From Hydrogenobacter sp. T-2 (GTDB taxonomy: Bacteria > Aquificota > Aquificia > Aquificales > Aquificaceae), in the NCBI RefSeq assembly GCF_033971325.1, contig NZ_CP117180.1:564041-628040 (forward strand): a DNA stretch of 64,000 nt. The letters run 5' to 3'. Shown here piece by piece: positions 51,802 to 61,704 of this stretch. Below the pieces are notes generated by a model. It searched no databases. It saw only the letters and a program-made list of their open reading frames with translations, and was not told where the DNA came from. The first letter of the stretch is position 1. Each line of letters begins with the position of its first letter. The position numbers were made by a program, and so were the translations under genes.

Positions 51802-51802
51802 T
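51794..51802 (+). promoter_or_regulatory. extended -10 promoter of the rpsB operon
   Basis: TGaTATAAT at 51794-51802 overlaps the hslO stop. Transcription would start near 51809, giving a leader of about 75 nt before rpsB that holds the paired structures described separately. Confidence 0.6.
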
Positions 51803-51808
51803 TTTTCC

Positions 51809-51882
51809 AAGACCGCACCTTTCCCGACTGGGTTGACCCGAAAGGGTTTTGGGAAAGGGTGGCAAAACCCAAGGAGGAAAAT
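51809..51882 (+). promoter_or_regulatory. structured rpsB leader with two competing hairpins
   Basis: Structure A: ACCTTTCCC (51817-51825) pairs with GGGAAAGGGT (51851-51860, one bulged G), enclosing ACCC-GAAA-GGGT (51836-51847), a GNRA tetraloop hairpin. Structure B: GGGTTTTG (51844-51851) pairs perfectly with CAAAACCC (51863-51870), directly beside the SD AAGGAGG (51871-51877). A and B share 51844-51851, so both cannot form. This layout fits autogenous control by S2 or another ligand; the effector is unknown. Confidence 0.65.
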
Positions 51883-52707
51883 ATGGCTGTAGTTTCTATG
51901 AGAGACCTTTTGGAAGCGGGTGTCCACTTTGGGCACTCAAAGGGCAGGTGGAACCCTAAAATGGCACCCTACCTCTACGGTGTGCGTAATGGTATACACA
52001 TCGTAGACCTCAACAAAACGGTGGTTTTCCTTGAGCAAGCCTATCACTTTATAGCGGACAGTGTGGCACAGGGCGCAGAGGTGCTCTTTGTAGGCACAAA
52101 AAAGCAGGCAAAAGATGTGATAAAGGAAGAGGCGGAAAGGGCTGGCGTGCCATATGTGAACGAAAGATGGGTTGGAGGACTTCTTACCAACTTTAGGACT
52201 GTCCGTAAAAGTATCCTCAAGCTCCATACCCTTGAGAGGATGGAATCGGAAGGTGTCTTTGATGTGCTTCCTAAGAAAGAGGTAAGAGAGCTAAAGAGAA
52301 AGATGGAAAGGCTCAGAAAGCTGTATGGTGGTATAGTAAACATGGAAAGGCTACCCAGCATCATCTGGGTTGTGGACACAGTGAGAGAAGCCATAGCGGT
52401 CCAAGAGGCTAAAAAGCTGGGTATAACGGTGGTAGCAATAGCGGACTCCAACTGCGACCCAGATGTGATAGACTACCCTGTTCCAGGAAATGACGATGCC
52501 ATAAAGTCCATAAAGCTACTTACTTCAAAGATAGCGGATGCGGTTCTCGAGGGTAAACAAAGAAGGGAAAACCTTGGAGAGGCGGCGATTGAAGTTCCAA
52601 GGAGAAGGGTCATTGCGGTTGAAGAAGAAGAAAAGGTGCTCTTTGAGAAGGCTATGGAGATGTCTGAGAAATACGAATACATTGACAAAGGTGCAGAGGA
52701 GGAGTAA
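51883..52707 (+). CDS. rpsB: 30S ribosomal protein S2
   Basis: A 274-residue ribosomal protein. It opens [20 protein letters not shown], then [30 protein letters not shown] and [12 protein letters not shown], all hallmarks. The ATG at 51883 with AAGGAGG upstream is chosen over a GTG at 51859 that lies within the leader helix. The C-terminus has a charged extension ([17 protein letters not shown]) longer than in E. coli. Confidence 0.96.
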   Translation: MAVVSMRDLLEAGVHFGHSKGRWNPKMAPYLYGVRNGIHIVDLNKTVVFLEQAYHFIADSVAQGAEVLFVGTKKQAKDVIKEEAERAGVPYVNERWVGGLLTNFRTVRKSILKLHTLERMESEGVFDVLPKKEVRELKRKMERLRKLYGGIVNMERLPSIIWVVDTVREAIAVQEAKKLGITVVAIADSNCDPDVIDYPVPGNDDAIKSIKLLTSKIADAVLEGKQRRENLGEAAIEVPRRRVIAVEEEEKVLFEKAMEMSEKYEYIDKGAEEE

Positions 52708-52709
52708 GC

Positions 52710-54292
<1,583 letters not shown>

Positions 54293-54293
54293 C

Positions 54294-55172
54294 ATGAAAA
54301 CAAAAACAAGCAGGTTTGGAAGTAACGGAAGGATAGCTCATGACTCCTCGGATTTTTATCGCAGAAGGCTATACTCTGAATTTATGCCGATGGAGGCTCA
54401 AGGGGACCAGAAGGAAATCCTATTTCCTGACAACCTCAAAAATACTATCCTTTGCAAATCCTCAGAAGATATGTCAGAAATTCCTGACAATAGCGTTCAC
54501 CTTATGATAACTTCACCTCCATACAACGTGGGCAAAGAATACGATATGGATATGAGTTTTACAGAATACAGAGAATTTCTTAAGAGGGTTTGGAGAGAGG
54601 TTTATAGAGTTCTTGTTCCCGGTGAGAGGGCATGCATAAATGTGGCTAATCTTGGTAGGAAACCTTACATTCCACTTCATGCCTTTATAATTCAGGACAT
54701 GCTTGAGTTGGGTTTTTTAATGAGAGGTGAGATAATATGGGCAAAAGCTGGTGGTGGTGCACCATCAACCGCATGGGGCACTTGGCTTAGTGCAAAAAAT
54801 CCAGTGATAAGGGACGAGCACGAATACATTCTTGTCTTTTCAAAGGGCAGTTTTGAAAGAAAAAGCACGGGACAAAGCACTATAAGTAGAGAGGAGTTCT
54901 TGAATTTTACGAGAAGTGTGTGGCATATGAAAAGCGAAAGTGCCAAAAAGGTGGGACACCCTGCAGTTTTCCCTACGGAGCTTCCCTATAGGCTAATTCA
55001 GTTGTATACCTTTAAAAATGATGTAGTGCTTGACCCTTTTATGGGTAGTGGTCAGACTGCTATAGCAAGTCTGATGTGTGATAGATATTACATTTGCTAC
55101 GAGATAAACCCTGAATATGGGGAGCTTGCAAACAGAAGAATACAAACATACACACAAGGAGGACAGCCATGA
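54294..55172 (+). CDS. site-specific DNA methyltransferase (beta-class, SPPY type)
   Basis: A 292-residue enzyme. Motif IV is TSPPYNVGKEYD near residue 75, and motif I is DPFMGSGQTAIA near the C-terminus, so the order IV-then-I marks a beta-class amino-methyltransferase acting on cytosine N4 or adenine N6; SPPY favours N4-cytosine, but both occur. HPAVFPTELPYRLIQLYT is the usual motif X-like block. The first ~40 residues are polar and look like an extension. No restriction enzyme is adjacent. It sits between pyrH and frr and overlaps frr by 4 bp, so it is expressed with the translation genes. Confidence 0.87.
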   Translation: MKTKTSRFGSNGRIAHDSSDFYRRRLYSEFMPMEAQGDQKEILFPDNLKNTILCKSSEDMSEIPDNSVHLMITSPPYNVGKEYDMDMSFTEYREFLKRVWREVYRVLVPGERACINVANLGRKPYIPLHAFIIQDMLELGFLMRGEIIWAKAGGGAPSTAWGTWLSAKNPVIRDEHEYILVFSKGSFERKSTGQSTISREEFLNFTRSVWHMKSESAKKVGHPAVFPTELPYRLIQLYTFKNDVVLDPFMGSGQTAIASLMCDRYYICYEINPEYGELANRRIQTYTQGGQP

Positions 55173-55714
55173 TAGAGGATATTTTTAAAAGTGCGGAAGA
55201 GGATATGAAAAAGGCGGTAAACTACTTTAAGAACGAAACCGCAGGGCTAAGGACAGGTAGGGCAAGCACATCTCTTGTAGAGGAGCTAAAGGTAGAATAT
55301 TACGGTTCAAAGGTCCCTCTTAAACAGCTTGGAAGCATAAGCGTAAGCGATGTGAACCAGCTAACCATCCAACTTTGGGATGCTAACGCAGTCTCAGGCG
55401 TGGAAAGGGCAATAATGGAAAACTTAAACCTTACACCTCAAAGACAGGGCAATGTGATAAGAATAACCCTACCACCTCTCACACAAGAAAGAAGAAAAGA
55501 GCTGGTAAGGATGCTCCATAAAATGGCGGAAGAGTCAAGGGTGGCGGTTAGAAACATAAGGAGAGACGCAAAGGAAATGCTGGAAGACCTTGAGGGAGTT
55601 TCTGAAGATGAGATAAAGAGGGCTTTAGAAAGGCTTCAAAAGCTCACGGACAAATACATAGAAGAGATAAACGCCATTACAGAGGCTAAGGAAAAGGAGA
55701 TAATGGGAGGATGA
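55169..55714 (+). CDS. frr: ribosome recycling factor
   Basis: A 181-residue two-domain protein that, with EF-G, splits post-termination ribosomes. It has FKNETAGLRTGRASTSLVEE, YYGSKVPLKQLGSISV, the MENLNLTPQRQGNVIRITLP hinge region and VAVRNIRRDAKEML. Coupled to the methyltransferase by ATGA and to the next gene likewise. Confidence 0.96.
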   Translation: MIEDIFKSAEEDMKKAVNYFKNETAGLRTGRASTSLVEELKVEYYGSKVPLKQLGSISVSDVNQLTIQLWDANAVSGVERAIMENLNLTPQRQGNVIRITLPPLTQERRKELVRMLHKMAEESRVAVRNIRRDAKEMLEDLEGVSEDEIKRALERLQKLTDKYIEEINAITEAKEKEIMGG

Positions 55715-56415
55715 GGCTCTTTTCCAACACCCTGCTTCCTGACCCAGAGGAACACAAAAACCTCAAGTGGCAATGCCTTAAGTCAAACTGTCCGCAGAGC
55801 TGTTGCTTCATTCCAGATAGAACTTTTGTGGTTCTTGAAGAGGTGCTTTCCCTCTCAAGACACTTTCCAGTGGTTATAAACATTGAGGTTGACCAAGAAG
55901 GTAAAGAGCAGAGGCTTCTTTGTGCCTATTTTAGACTTAAGGAAGATAAGAAAGGCTGTGTATATCTCAAAGATGGTATGGGCTGTCTTATAGAAGAAGA
56001 AAAACCATACACCTGTAGGCAGTATCCCTTCTTTATAAGGGAAGGGTATTTAGCACTTGACCTTACTTGTCCTGGATTTTCCGAGGTGGAAGGTGTAGCC
56101 TTTTGGGAAGGCCAGTTTGTAAATCCGCTCTTTGAGAGAGATTTCTATACATACTCGCTCAGAATTGAAGAAGGAAAAGCCCAAACAGAAGAGTTTGTTA
56201 ACACCCTATTTGACCTTGGGCTTGTGGTGGGTGGGCGGATAAGCTACGAGGATGTTGAGGTGTCTTTTAACATGGTGGACGAAGAAAGGCTCTTTGAACT
56301 TCCTACAGACACACTCAGACTGCTTTCAAAGAAGGGATATACGAAGCTCATCTATTCCCATCTTAACTCCTTACAAAACTGGGAGCGTCTCATAAAAAGA
56401 TATATTAGCGGTTAG
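55711..56415 (+). CDS. YkgJ-family cysteine-cluster (Zn/Fe-binding) protein
   Basis: A 234-residue protein with a cysteine-rich first half: WQCLKSNCPQSCCF, then GCVYLKDGMGCLIEEEKPYTC and LTCPGF. These match the YkgJ/CxxCxxCC group, thought to bind zinc or iron; function unknown. The C-terminal half has no known domain. It ends the rpsB operon with an ATGA coupling to frr and overlaps the convergent NlpC/P60 gene by 11 bp. Confidence 0.78.
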   Translation: MRLFSNTLLPDPEEHKNLKWQCLKSNCPQSCCFIPDRTFVVLEEVLSLSRHFPVVINIEVDQEGKEQRLLCAYFRLKEDKKGCVYLKDGMGCLIEEEKPYTCRQYPFFIREGYLALDLTCPGFSEVEGVAFWEGQFVNPLFERDFYTYSLRIEEGKAQTEEFVNTLFDLGLVVGGRISYEDVEVSFNMVDEERLFELPTDTLRLLSKKGYTKLIYSHLNSLQNWERLIKRYISG

Positions 56416-56923
56416 AAAGGATAAAGATTAGGTCCGCTATTTCATCCTCATTAAAGTTTTTAGTTAGAGGTTTTGCTTGTCTTTCAGACTTTGTATAGAT
56501 GATGTTAGGTTGCTCCATCCTTCTTGCAAAGAGAAACCTTCTGCTCCAATAGGGTTCATCTATTCTGTTTATTGTTATGCCGTTTTTTTCACTTGCATGC
56601 ACGAACCTACCGTTGCCTATGTATATGCCTACGTGGGATGGGCCAGGTCTGTATGTGGTAAAGAAGAGAAGGTCTCCGGGCTTTAGGTCCTCAAGCCCTA
56701 CCTGCACTCCCACGCGGGACTGCTCTGCAGTGCTTCTTGGTAGCCTTATACCGTTTACCTCAAAAACCCTCTGCACAAAGGCGGAGCAGTCCATCCTGTA
56801 TAGGTCGTTAGCACCGAATTGATAGGGTCTTTCCATATAGGTGAGAGCGGTAAGCACGATGTTATCTGAGTTTGCAAACACGAAACTAAAACTCAGTATT
56901 AACCCTACCAAGCCTCCCCTCAT
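56405..56923 (-). CDS. NlpC/P60-family cell-wall endopeptidase
   Basis: A 172-residue secreted peptidase. A signal peptide (LVGLILSFSFVFA) leads to the NlpC/P60 domain: catalytic Cys in MDCSAFVQRVF, then LKPGDLLFF and the His in SHVGIYIGNGRFVHAS. It should cut the stem peptide of peptidoglycan. A polar tail of about 35 residues follows the domain. Its start overlaps the end of the reductase gene by 38 bp. Confidence 0.9.
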   Translation of the reverse strand: MRGGLVGLILSFSFVFANSDNIVLTALTYMERPYQFGANDLYRMDCSAFVQRVFEVNGIRLPRSTAEQSRVGVQVGLEDLKPGDLLFFTTYRPGPSHVGIYIGNGRFVHASEKNGITINRIDEPYWSRRFLFARRMEQPNIIYTKSERQAKPLTKNFNEDEIADLIFILSNR

Positions 56924-58028
56924 GCTTTCTGAGTATATAAGTTATTTTCTCCTTTGTCAAGTGTTTTATAAACTCAAGCCAACCCTTCCAGTAGATATCC
57001 TTATAAGTTTTATCTCCTGTGAGCACACGATAAAAATTTCTCAATGCGTAGTCTCTTCCCATTCTAAAGGCAACCTTTTGAAATCTATAAGCAAGCCTTG
57101 CTATCTTCCCTGCGTATATGAGCTCCTCTACAAGTGGTTTTAGCAATATCTCATAGGCTTTTGTTGGTTCAGAGGGGTTTTGTGCTATGGCTTTTGCAAG
57201 GATCTCTCCTGCCCAGAGGGCGTAGTATATGCCTTCACCAAGCAATGGGTCTGTCATATTGGCAGAATCTCCTGCAAGCAAAACTCTCTCTTTACCTATT
57301 TGAATGTCCTTTTTCCCTTCTGGAAAGGGTATATGCCAACCCTTTGGATGTTTAAAGTTTATGTTTTTACTGAGAGCGTAGTCCCTTAGTATTTCAAGCA
57401 GGTTTTCCATTCCAGTGGTTGCAATGCCAAGGCTTATGCCATCACCATGAGGAAACATCCACAGATAACCTCTACTTACCCATCCTATTTCAATTAAAAC
57501 CTTGTCCCTCATACTACCTTCTGTAAACAGCTCAAGACTTCTGAAAAACTTCCTCTTTTTGTATCCGAGAAGTTTTGCGGTTCTTGAATGAAAGCCGTCC
57601 GCACCGATTAGATAGTCTGTGTAGAAGTTACCCTTGCTGGTGTAGACCTTGTATCGGTTTCCTTCCTTCTCAAAACCTACAAACTCTCCAATAAGGAGCT
57701 CCGCACCTGACTTGAGAGCTTCTTGCACCAAAAAGTGGTCAAACTCAGACCTATCAACTATGTAAGCAACCTCTCTGTTTGCCTCCACCTCATACTCCTG
57801 CAAACCTCTATAGCCAAGTTTTCCAGAGCTTATCGTGTTTAGTATTAACCCTTTGTAGCCCTCTGGCAGAAGCCCTAGGGTTCTTGCGGACAGACAGCCT
57901 GCGCAGAGTTTAAACCTTGGAAGTTTTTCCTTTTCAACTATTAGAACCTTAAGACCAGATTTTGAAAGGTGGTAGGCAGTGGAAGCCCCAGCGGGACCAC
58001 CACCCACAACTACAGCGTCGTAAAGCAC
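56886..58028 (-). CDS. geranylgeranyl reductase-family FAD oxidoreductase
   Basis: A 380-residue flavoprotein. It has the FAD-binding VVVGGGPAGASTAYHL, then EKEKLPRFKLCAGCLSART, the substrate-side cysteine motif of the family, and LLAGDSANMTDPLLGEGIYYA near the middle. Such enzymes saturate isoprenoid chains of lipids or quinones; the latter fits a menaquinone-type organism. The start is a GTG at 58028. Lies 14 bp after fabH, within a lipid-gene run. Confidence 0.85.
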   Translation of the reverse strand: MLYDAVVVGGGPAGASTAYHLSKSGLKVLIVEKEKLPRFKLCAGCLSARTLGLLPEGYKGLILNTISSGKLGYRGLQEYEVEANREVAYIVDRSEFDHFLVQEALKSGAELLIGEFVGFEKEGNRYKVYTSKGNFYTDYLIGADGFHSRTAKLLGYKKRKFFRSLELFTEGSMRDKVLIEIGWVSRGYLWMFPHGDGISLGIATTGMENLLEILRDYALSKNINFKHPKGWHIPFPEGKKDIQIGKERVLLAGDSANMTDPLLGEGIYYALWAGEILAKAIAQNPSEPTKAYEILLKPLVEELIYAGKIARLAYRFQKVAFRMGRDYALRNFYRVLTGDKTYKDIYWKGWLEFIKHLTKEKITYILRKHEGRLGRVNTEF

Positions 58029-58042
58029 ATATAAAGTTTAAC

Positions 58043-58969
58043 CTAAAACCTTATGAGACTTGCACCCCATGTAAGTCCGCCACCCATAGCGGTCAAAAGA
58101 ACCAAGTCCCCTCTTTTTAGCCTCCCTTCCTTGTATGCCTCACAGAGAGCTATAGGAATGGATGCGGCGCTTGTGTTTCCATACTTATGAATGTTTGAAT
58201 AGACCCTTTCCATTGGCACATTGAGTTTTTCCACAAGTGCCTGCATTATCCTTATGTTTGCCTGATGAGGAACTATAAGGTCTATATCCTGTGTGGAAAC
58301 TCCGGCACTTTGTAGAACTTCCTCACACACATCCGCCATAGAACGGACCGCAAGTTTAAAGAGCTCCTTCCCCTTCATCTTTATGTATCCACACCTTTCC
58401 GCATAGAGGATTTCCCAGTAGTTGCCGTCAGAACGCATCACAGAGGCAAGAAGCTCACCTTCACCCTCGGAGCTAAGCACCACCGCACCCGCCCCATCAC
58501 CAAAAAGAACACAAGTAGACCTGTCTGTCCAATCCACTATCTGGGAGAGTTTCTCCGCCCCCACTAAAAGCACCCTTTTAGCCCTTCCAGAGGATAGCAT
58601 AGAACTTGCTATCTCAAGACCATACAAAAAGCCACTGCAGGCTGCGGATATGTCAAAGGCGTAAGCCCTGTTTGCACCAAGTCTTGCCTGAAGAAGACAG
58701 GCACTTGCAGGAAAGCCAAGGTCTGGAGTAAGGGTTGCAAAGATTATGGCGTCAATCTCTTGAGGGTCAATCTGCGCAGACTCTAAGGCTTCAAGACTTG
58801 CCCTATAAGCCATATCTGTAAGACTTTCCGAACCTGCTATCCTCCTTTCCCTTATACCCGTTCTTGTGGTAATCCAATCGTCAGAGGTGTCCACCATCTT
58901 TTCAAGGTCAAAGTTTGTAAGCACCTTATCAGGCACATAATAACCCATGCCCCTTATGGTTATGCCCAT
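58043..58969 (-). CDS. fabH: beta-ketoacyl-ACP synthase III
   Basis: A 308-residue enzyme that starts fatty-acid synthesis from acetyl-CoA and malonyl-ACP. It has DDWITTRTGIRERR, the catalytic Cys in AACSGFLYGLEIA, His in LIVPHQANIRIM and Asn in KYGNTSAASIP. Full length. It overlaps plsX by one base. Confidence 0.95.
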   Translation of the reverse strand: MGITIRGMGYYVPDKVLTNFDLEKMVDTSDDWITTRTGIRERRIAGSESLTDMAYRASLEALESAQIDPQEIDAIIFATLTPDLGFPASACLLQARLGANRAYAFDISAACSGFLYGLEIASSMLSSGRAKRVLLVGAEKLSQIVDWTDRSTCVLFGDGAGAVVLSSEGEGELLASVMRSDGNYWEILYAERCGYIKMKGKELFKLAVRSMADVCEEVLQSAGVSTQDIDLIVPHQANIRIMQALVEKLNVPMERVYSNIHKYGNTSAASIPIALCEAYKEGRLKRGDLVLLTAMGGGLTWGASLIRF

Positions 58970-59973
58970 TAGACCTTTACCTCTTGTGGAAGGAGTTTTT
59001 TCAAGTTCTCTGAGAGCCTTTCGTTAAAGTGGTGTGTTAAAAACTCGTTGGCAACCCTTATGGCGTTCTTTATAGCCTTTGCATTTGCCCTTCCGTGGGT
59101 TATTATCACAGGCTTTTTTGCCCCAAGAAGAGGAATACCACCATACTCTGCAAAGTCCGCCTTTTTCTTAAAGTTGTTAAGTGTAGGCTTCATAAGAAGT
59201 GCTCCAATCTTTGCCAAAAAACTTTTTTGTACCTCCTCTTTTATCATCTGAAGGACTGCAAAGCCTAAGCTCTCGCTCGCTTTTAGCACCACATTGCCCA
59301 CAAAGCCATCGCACACTATCACATCAAAGGTCCCTGCGTATATGTCTCTTCCCTCAGCGTTTCCAAGAAAGTTTAGTTTGCTGGCTTTTAAGAGGGGATA
59401 GGTTTCCTTGACAAGCTCGTTACCTTTACCCTCCTCCTCTCCTATGCTTAGAATACCTACCCTTGGGTTTTTTATGCCCAATATTTCCTCCGCATGGGTA
59501 TGTCCTATCACGGCAAAATGGAGTAGGTGTGAGGGTTTACAGTCCACGTTTGCTCCCACATCAATGAGAACCGTTTTCCCCTTTGGATTAGGCAAAGCGA
59601 CCGCTATGGCTGGTCTTTCAAGGTCAGGAATAGAGCCTATTACAAACTTGCCTACCGTTAGCACCGCACCAGTGTTTCCTGCAGAAACAAGACCATCCGC
59701 TTTGCCCTCTCTTACCAACATGCCTGCCACATACAGAGAGGAGTTTTTCTTTCTCAGGACATTAGAGGGTGCTTCGTGCATCTGCACCACATCCTCTGCG
59801 TGAACTACCTGCAGACCGTCAAACTTCTCCCTTTCAAGTACCTGTCTTATTTTTTCTTCGTCCCCTACAAGGATGCTTTCAAGACCAAGATCCTTGTAGG
59901 CAAGAATACAACCCTTTACTATCTCCTCAGGGGCGTAGTCCCCTCCCATACAGTCAACTGCTATTTTTGTCAT
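58969..59973 (-). CDS. plsX: phosphate acyltransferase PlsX
   Basis: A 334-residue enzyme that makes acyl-phosphate from acyl-ACP for phospholipid synthesis. It begins IAVDCMGGDYAPEEIV and has RKKNSSLYVAGMLVREGKAD, LIDVGANVDCKP and VCDGFVGNVVLKASE. It overlaps rpmF by 4 bp in the common yceD-rpmF-plsX-fabH order. Confidence 0.95.
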   Translation of the reverse strand: MTKIAVDCMGGDYAPEEIVKGCILAYKDLGLESILVGDEEKIRQVLEREKFDGLQVVHAEDVVQMHEAPSNVLRKKNSSLYVAGMLVREGKADGLVSAGNTGAVLTVGKFVIGSIPDLERPAIAVALPNPKGKTVLIDVGANVDCKPSHLLHFAVIGHTHAEEILGIKNPRVGILSIGEEEGKGNELVKETYPLLKASKLNFLGNAEGRDIYAGTFDVIVCDGFVGNVVLKASESLGFAVLQMIKEEVQKSFLAKIGALLMKPTLNNFKKKADFAEYGGIPLLGAKKPVIITHGRANAKAIKNAIRVANEFLTHHFNERLSENLKKLLPQEVKV

Positions 59974-60155
59974 GAAGTCTTGAGAACTTCCCTACCCTTG
60001 TAGTATCCACAATATGGACATGCCCTATGTGGCATCATAAGCTCACCACAGTTAGGGCAGGTGGCAAGGGACAAAGAACTCAGTTTTGCAAAAAAGTTTT
60101 GTGCTCTCCTTTGGTCTCTTCTCCACTTTGAGGTCTTTCTCTTTGGAACTGCCAT
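59970..60155 (-). CDS. rpmF: 50S ribosomal protein L32
   Basis: A 61-residue ribosomal protein: AVPKRKTSKWRRDQRRA at the start and a four-cysteine zinc site, CPNCGELMMPHRACPYCG. The zinc-binding form is complete. It lies 35 bp after yceD. Confidence 0.96.
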   Translation of the reverse strand: MAVPKRKTSKWRRDQRRAQNFFAKLSSLSLATCPNCGELMMPHRACPYCGYYKGREVLKTS

Positions 60156-60190
60156 CTTATAGCCTCCATAAGGTCGTAGTGGGAATTGTA

Positions 60191-60679
60191 TTATAACACA
60201 TTCGCCTTTTTGAGAAGGTCACCAAGGGTGGTGGTTTTTACCTCAAGGTTTTCATAGAATCCCGCACTGCAGTCAGGACTGCAAAGGGGCTTTGTAGGTA
60301 TGCTAAGTATTATCTGCTCTTTCACAAGCTCTGTAAGGTCAAAGGCTTCCTCATCCTCAAAGAAGGACACTTCAAGCTCTGAAGGCTTTAGATATAGCAC
60401 GTCCTTAGTAGGATATGGCTCTATCCTAATGGACTCACTCCTACCTATGTCCTTATGGAACACGGTCAAACACCTGCTACACTCAAGCACCACATAGCCT
60501 TCGATCTCCATGTTTACTCTGTATCCGCCTTTCTCTCGGGTTATTTCCACATAAACGCTTACGGGCTCTCTTATCTCACCAAGGTCTGGAGGTAGCTTTA
60601 GGTCTTGGGGGCTAAAAACATAGCTCTGGGAGAACCTGTTTTTTGTTTTGAATATCTCTTTGAGGTTTAACTTCGCCAT
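60191..60679 (-). CDS. yceD: YceD/DUF177 family protein
   Basis: A 162-residue protein of the YceD family, which is found upstream of rpmF in most bacteria and is linked to 23S rRNA/ribosome assembly. Two cysteine pairs, LECSRC and PLCSPDC, could bind zinc, and the central FDLTELVKEQIILSIPTKPL is the conserved core. First gene of the lipid/L32 operon; divergent from yvcK with 47 bp between starts. Confidence 0.87.
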   Translation of the reverse strand: MAKLNLKEIFKTKNRFSQSYVFSPQDLKLPPDLGEIREPVSVYVEITREKGGYRVNMEIEGYVVLECSRCLTVFHKDIGRSESIRIEPYPTKDVLYLKPSELEVSFFEDEEAFDLTELVKEQIILSIPTKPLCSPDCSAGFYENLEVKTTTLGDLLKKANVL

Positions 60680-60726
60680 AATGGTTTAAAATATCTCAAA
60701 GCTAAGAAAATTTCAAGGAGGTCCTC

Positions 60727-61704
60727 ATGAGGCTTGTAGCCATTGGAGGAGGAACGGGGCTCTCCACGCTTTTGAGAGGTCTAAAAGAGAAGGTGGGAAA
60801 GGACATTGAAGACCTCTCTGCCATAGTCACGGTGGCGGACAGTGGAGGAAGCACGGGAAGGCTCAGAAAAATATACAACATGCCAGCACCAGGAGACATA
60901 AGAAACTGCATTGTTGCTCTTTCGGAGAGCGAGGAGATAATGCAAAAACTTTTCCAGTTTAGGTTCAAAGGTGGAGAACTTGAGGGTCATGCCTTTGGCA
61001 ATCTTTTCCTTGTAGCACTTACGGAGATAACAGGTAGCTTTATGAATGCAATAAACATAGCATCACAGATATTAAGGACAAAGGGTGAGATAATACCTGC
61101 AACCCTTGAAAGTATTCAGCTTTGTGCGGAGTTTAGCGACGGGAAAATTATTTGTGGTGAAGAGGACATAACCGAGTATGGAAAGCACGACAGCGTAAGA
61201 ATTAAAAACATATGGATAGAGCCAAGGGAAGCAAGAGCACCCATAGATGCTATTGCAAAGATAGAGTCTGCGGATATGATAGTTTTTGGTCCTGGGAGCT
61301 TATATACGAGCATAATCCCTAACCTACTCATTCAAGACATAAGGGAAGCGGTAAACCACTCCTTAGCTGTAAAGGTTTTTGTGGTAAACGCCATGACCCA
61401 GCCTGGAGAAACTGACAGCTTTACCGCCTATGACCATATAAAAGCCTTTAAAGAGTATACGGGCATTGAGAGGATAGATGTGGCTGTGGTAAACACAAAA
61501 ATGCCATCAAGTTCTGTTTTGAAGAGGTATTTGGAACAAAAACAAGAACCCGTAGTGCCAGATGTGGCAAGGATAGCAAAGGAAGGCATAGAAGTATATA
61601 CGGAAGACCTAATAGGCGATAAGGACGACTTTGTAAGGCACGACCCACACAGGCTTGCGGATCTTATAGTGGAAATATACAAAAAGCATGGCGTTTTTTC
61701 TTAA
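60727..61704 (+). CDS. yvcK: gluconeogenesis factor YvcK (CofD-like)
   Basis: A 325-residue protein with [30 protein letters not shown] and [13 protein letters not shown], then [12 protein letters not shown] and [16 protein letters not shown]. It binds UDP-sugars and is needed for cell shape and growth on gluconeogenic carbon in model species. A perfect CAAGGAGG site precedes the ATG. Overlaps nadB by 17 bp. Confidence 0.92.
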   Translation: MRLVAIGGGTGLSTLLRGLKEKVGKDIEDLSAIVTVADSGGSTGRLRKIYNMPAPGDIRNCIVALSESEEIMQKLFQFRFKGGELEGHAFGNLFLVALTEITGSFMNAINIASQILRTKGEIIPATLESIQLCAEFSDGKIICGEEDITEYGKHDSVRIKNIWIEPREARAPIDAIAKIESADMIVFGPGSLYTSIIPNLLIQDIREAVNHSLAVKVFVVNAMTQPGETDSFTAYDHIKAFKEYTGIERIDVAVVNTKMPSSSVLKRYLEQKQEPVVPDVARIAKEGIEVYTEDLIGDKDDFVRHDPHRLADLIVEIYKKHGVFS

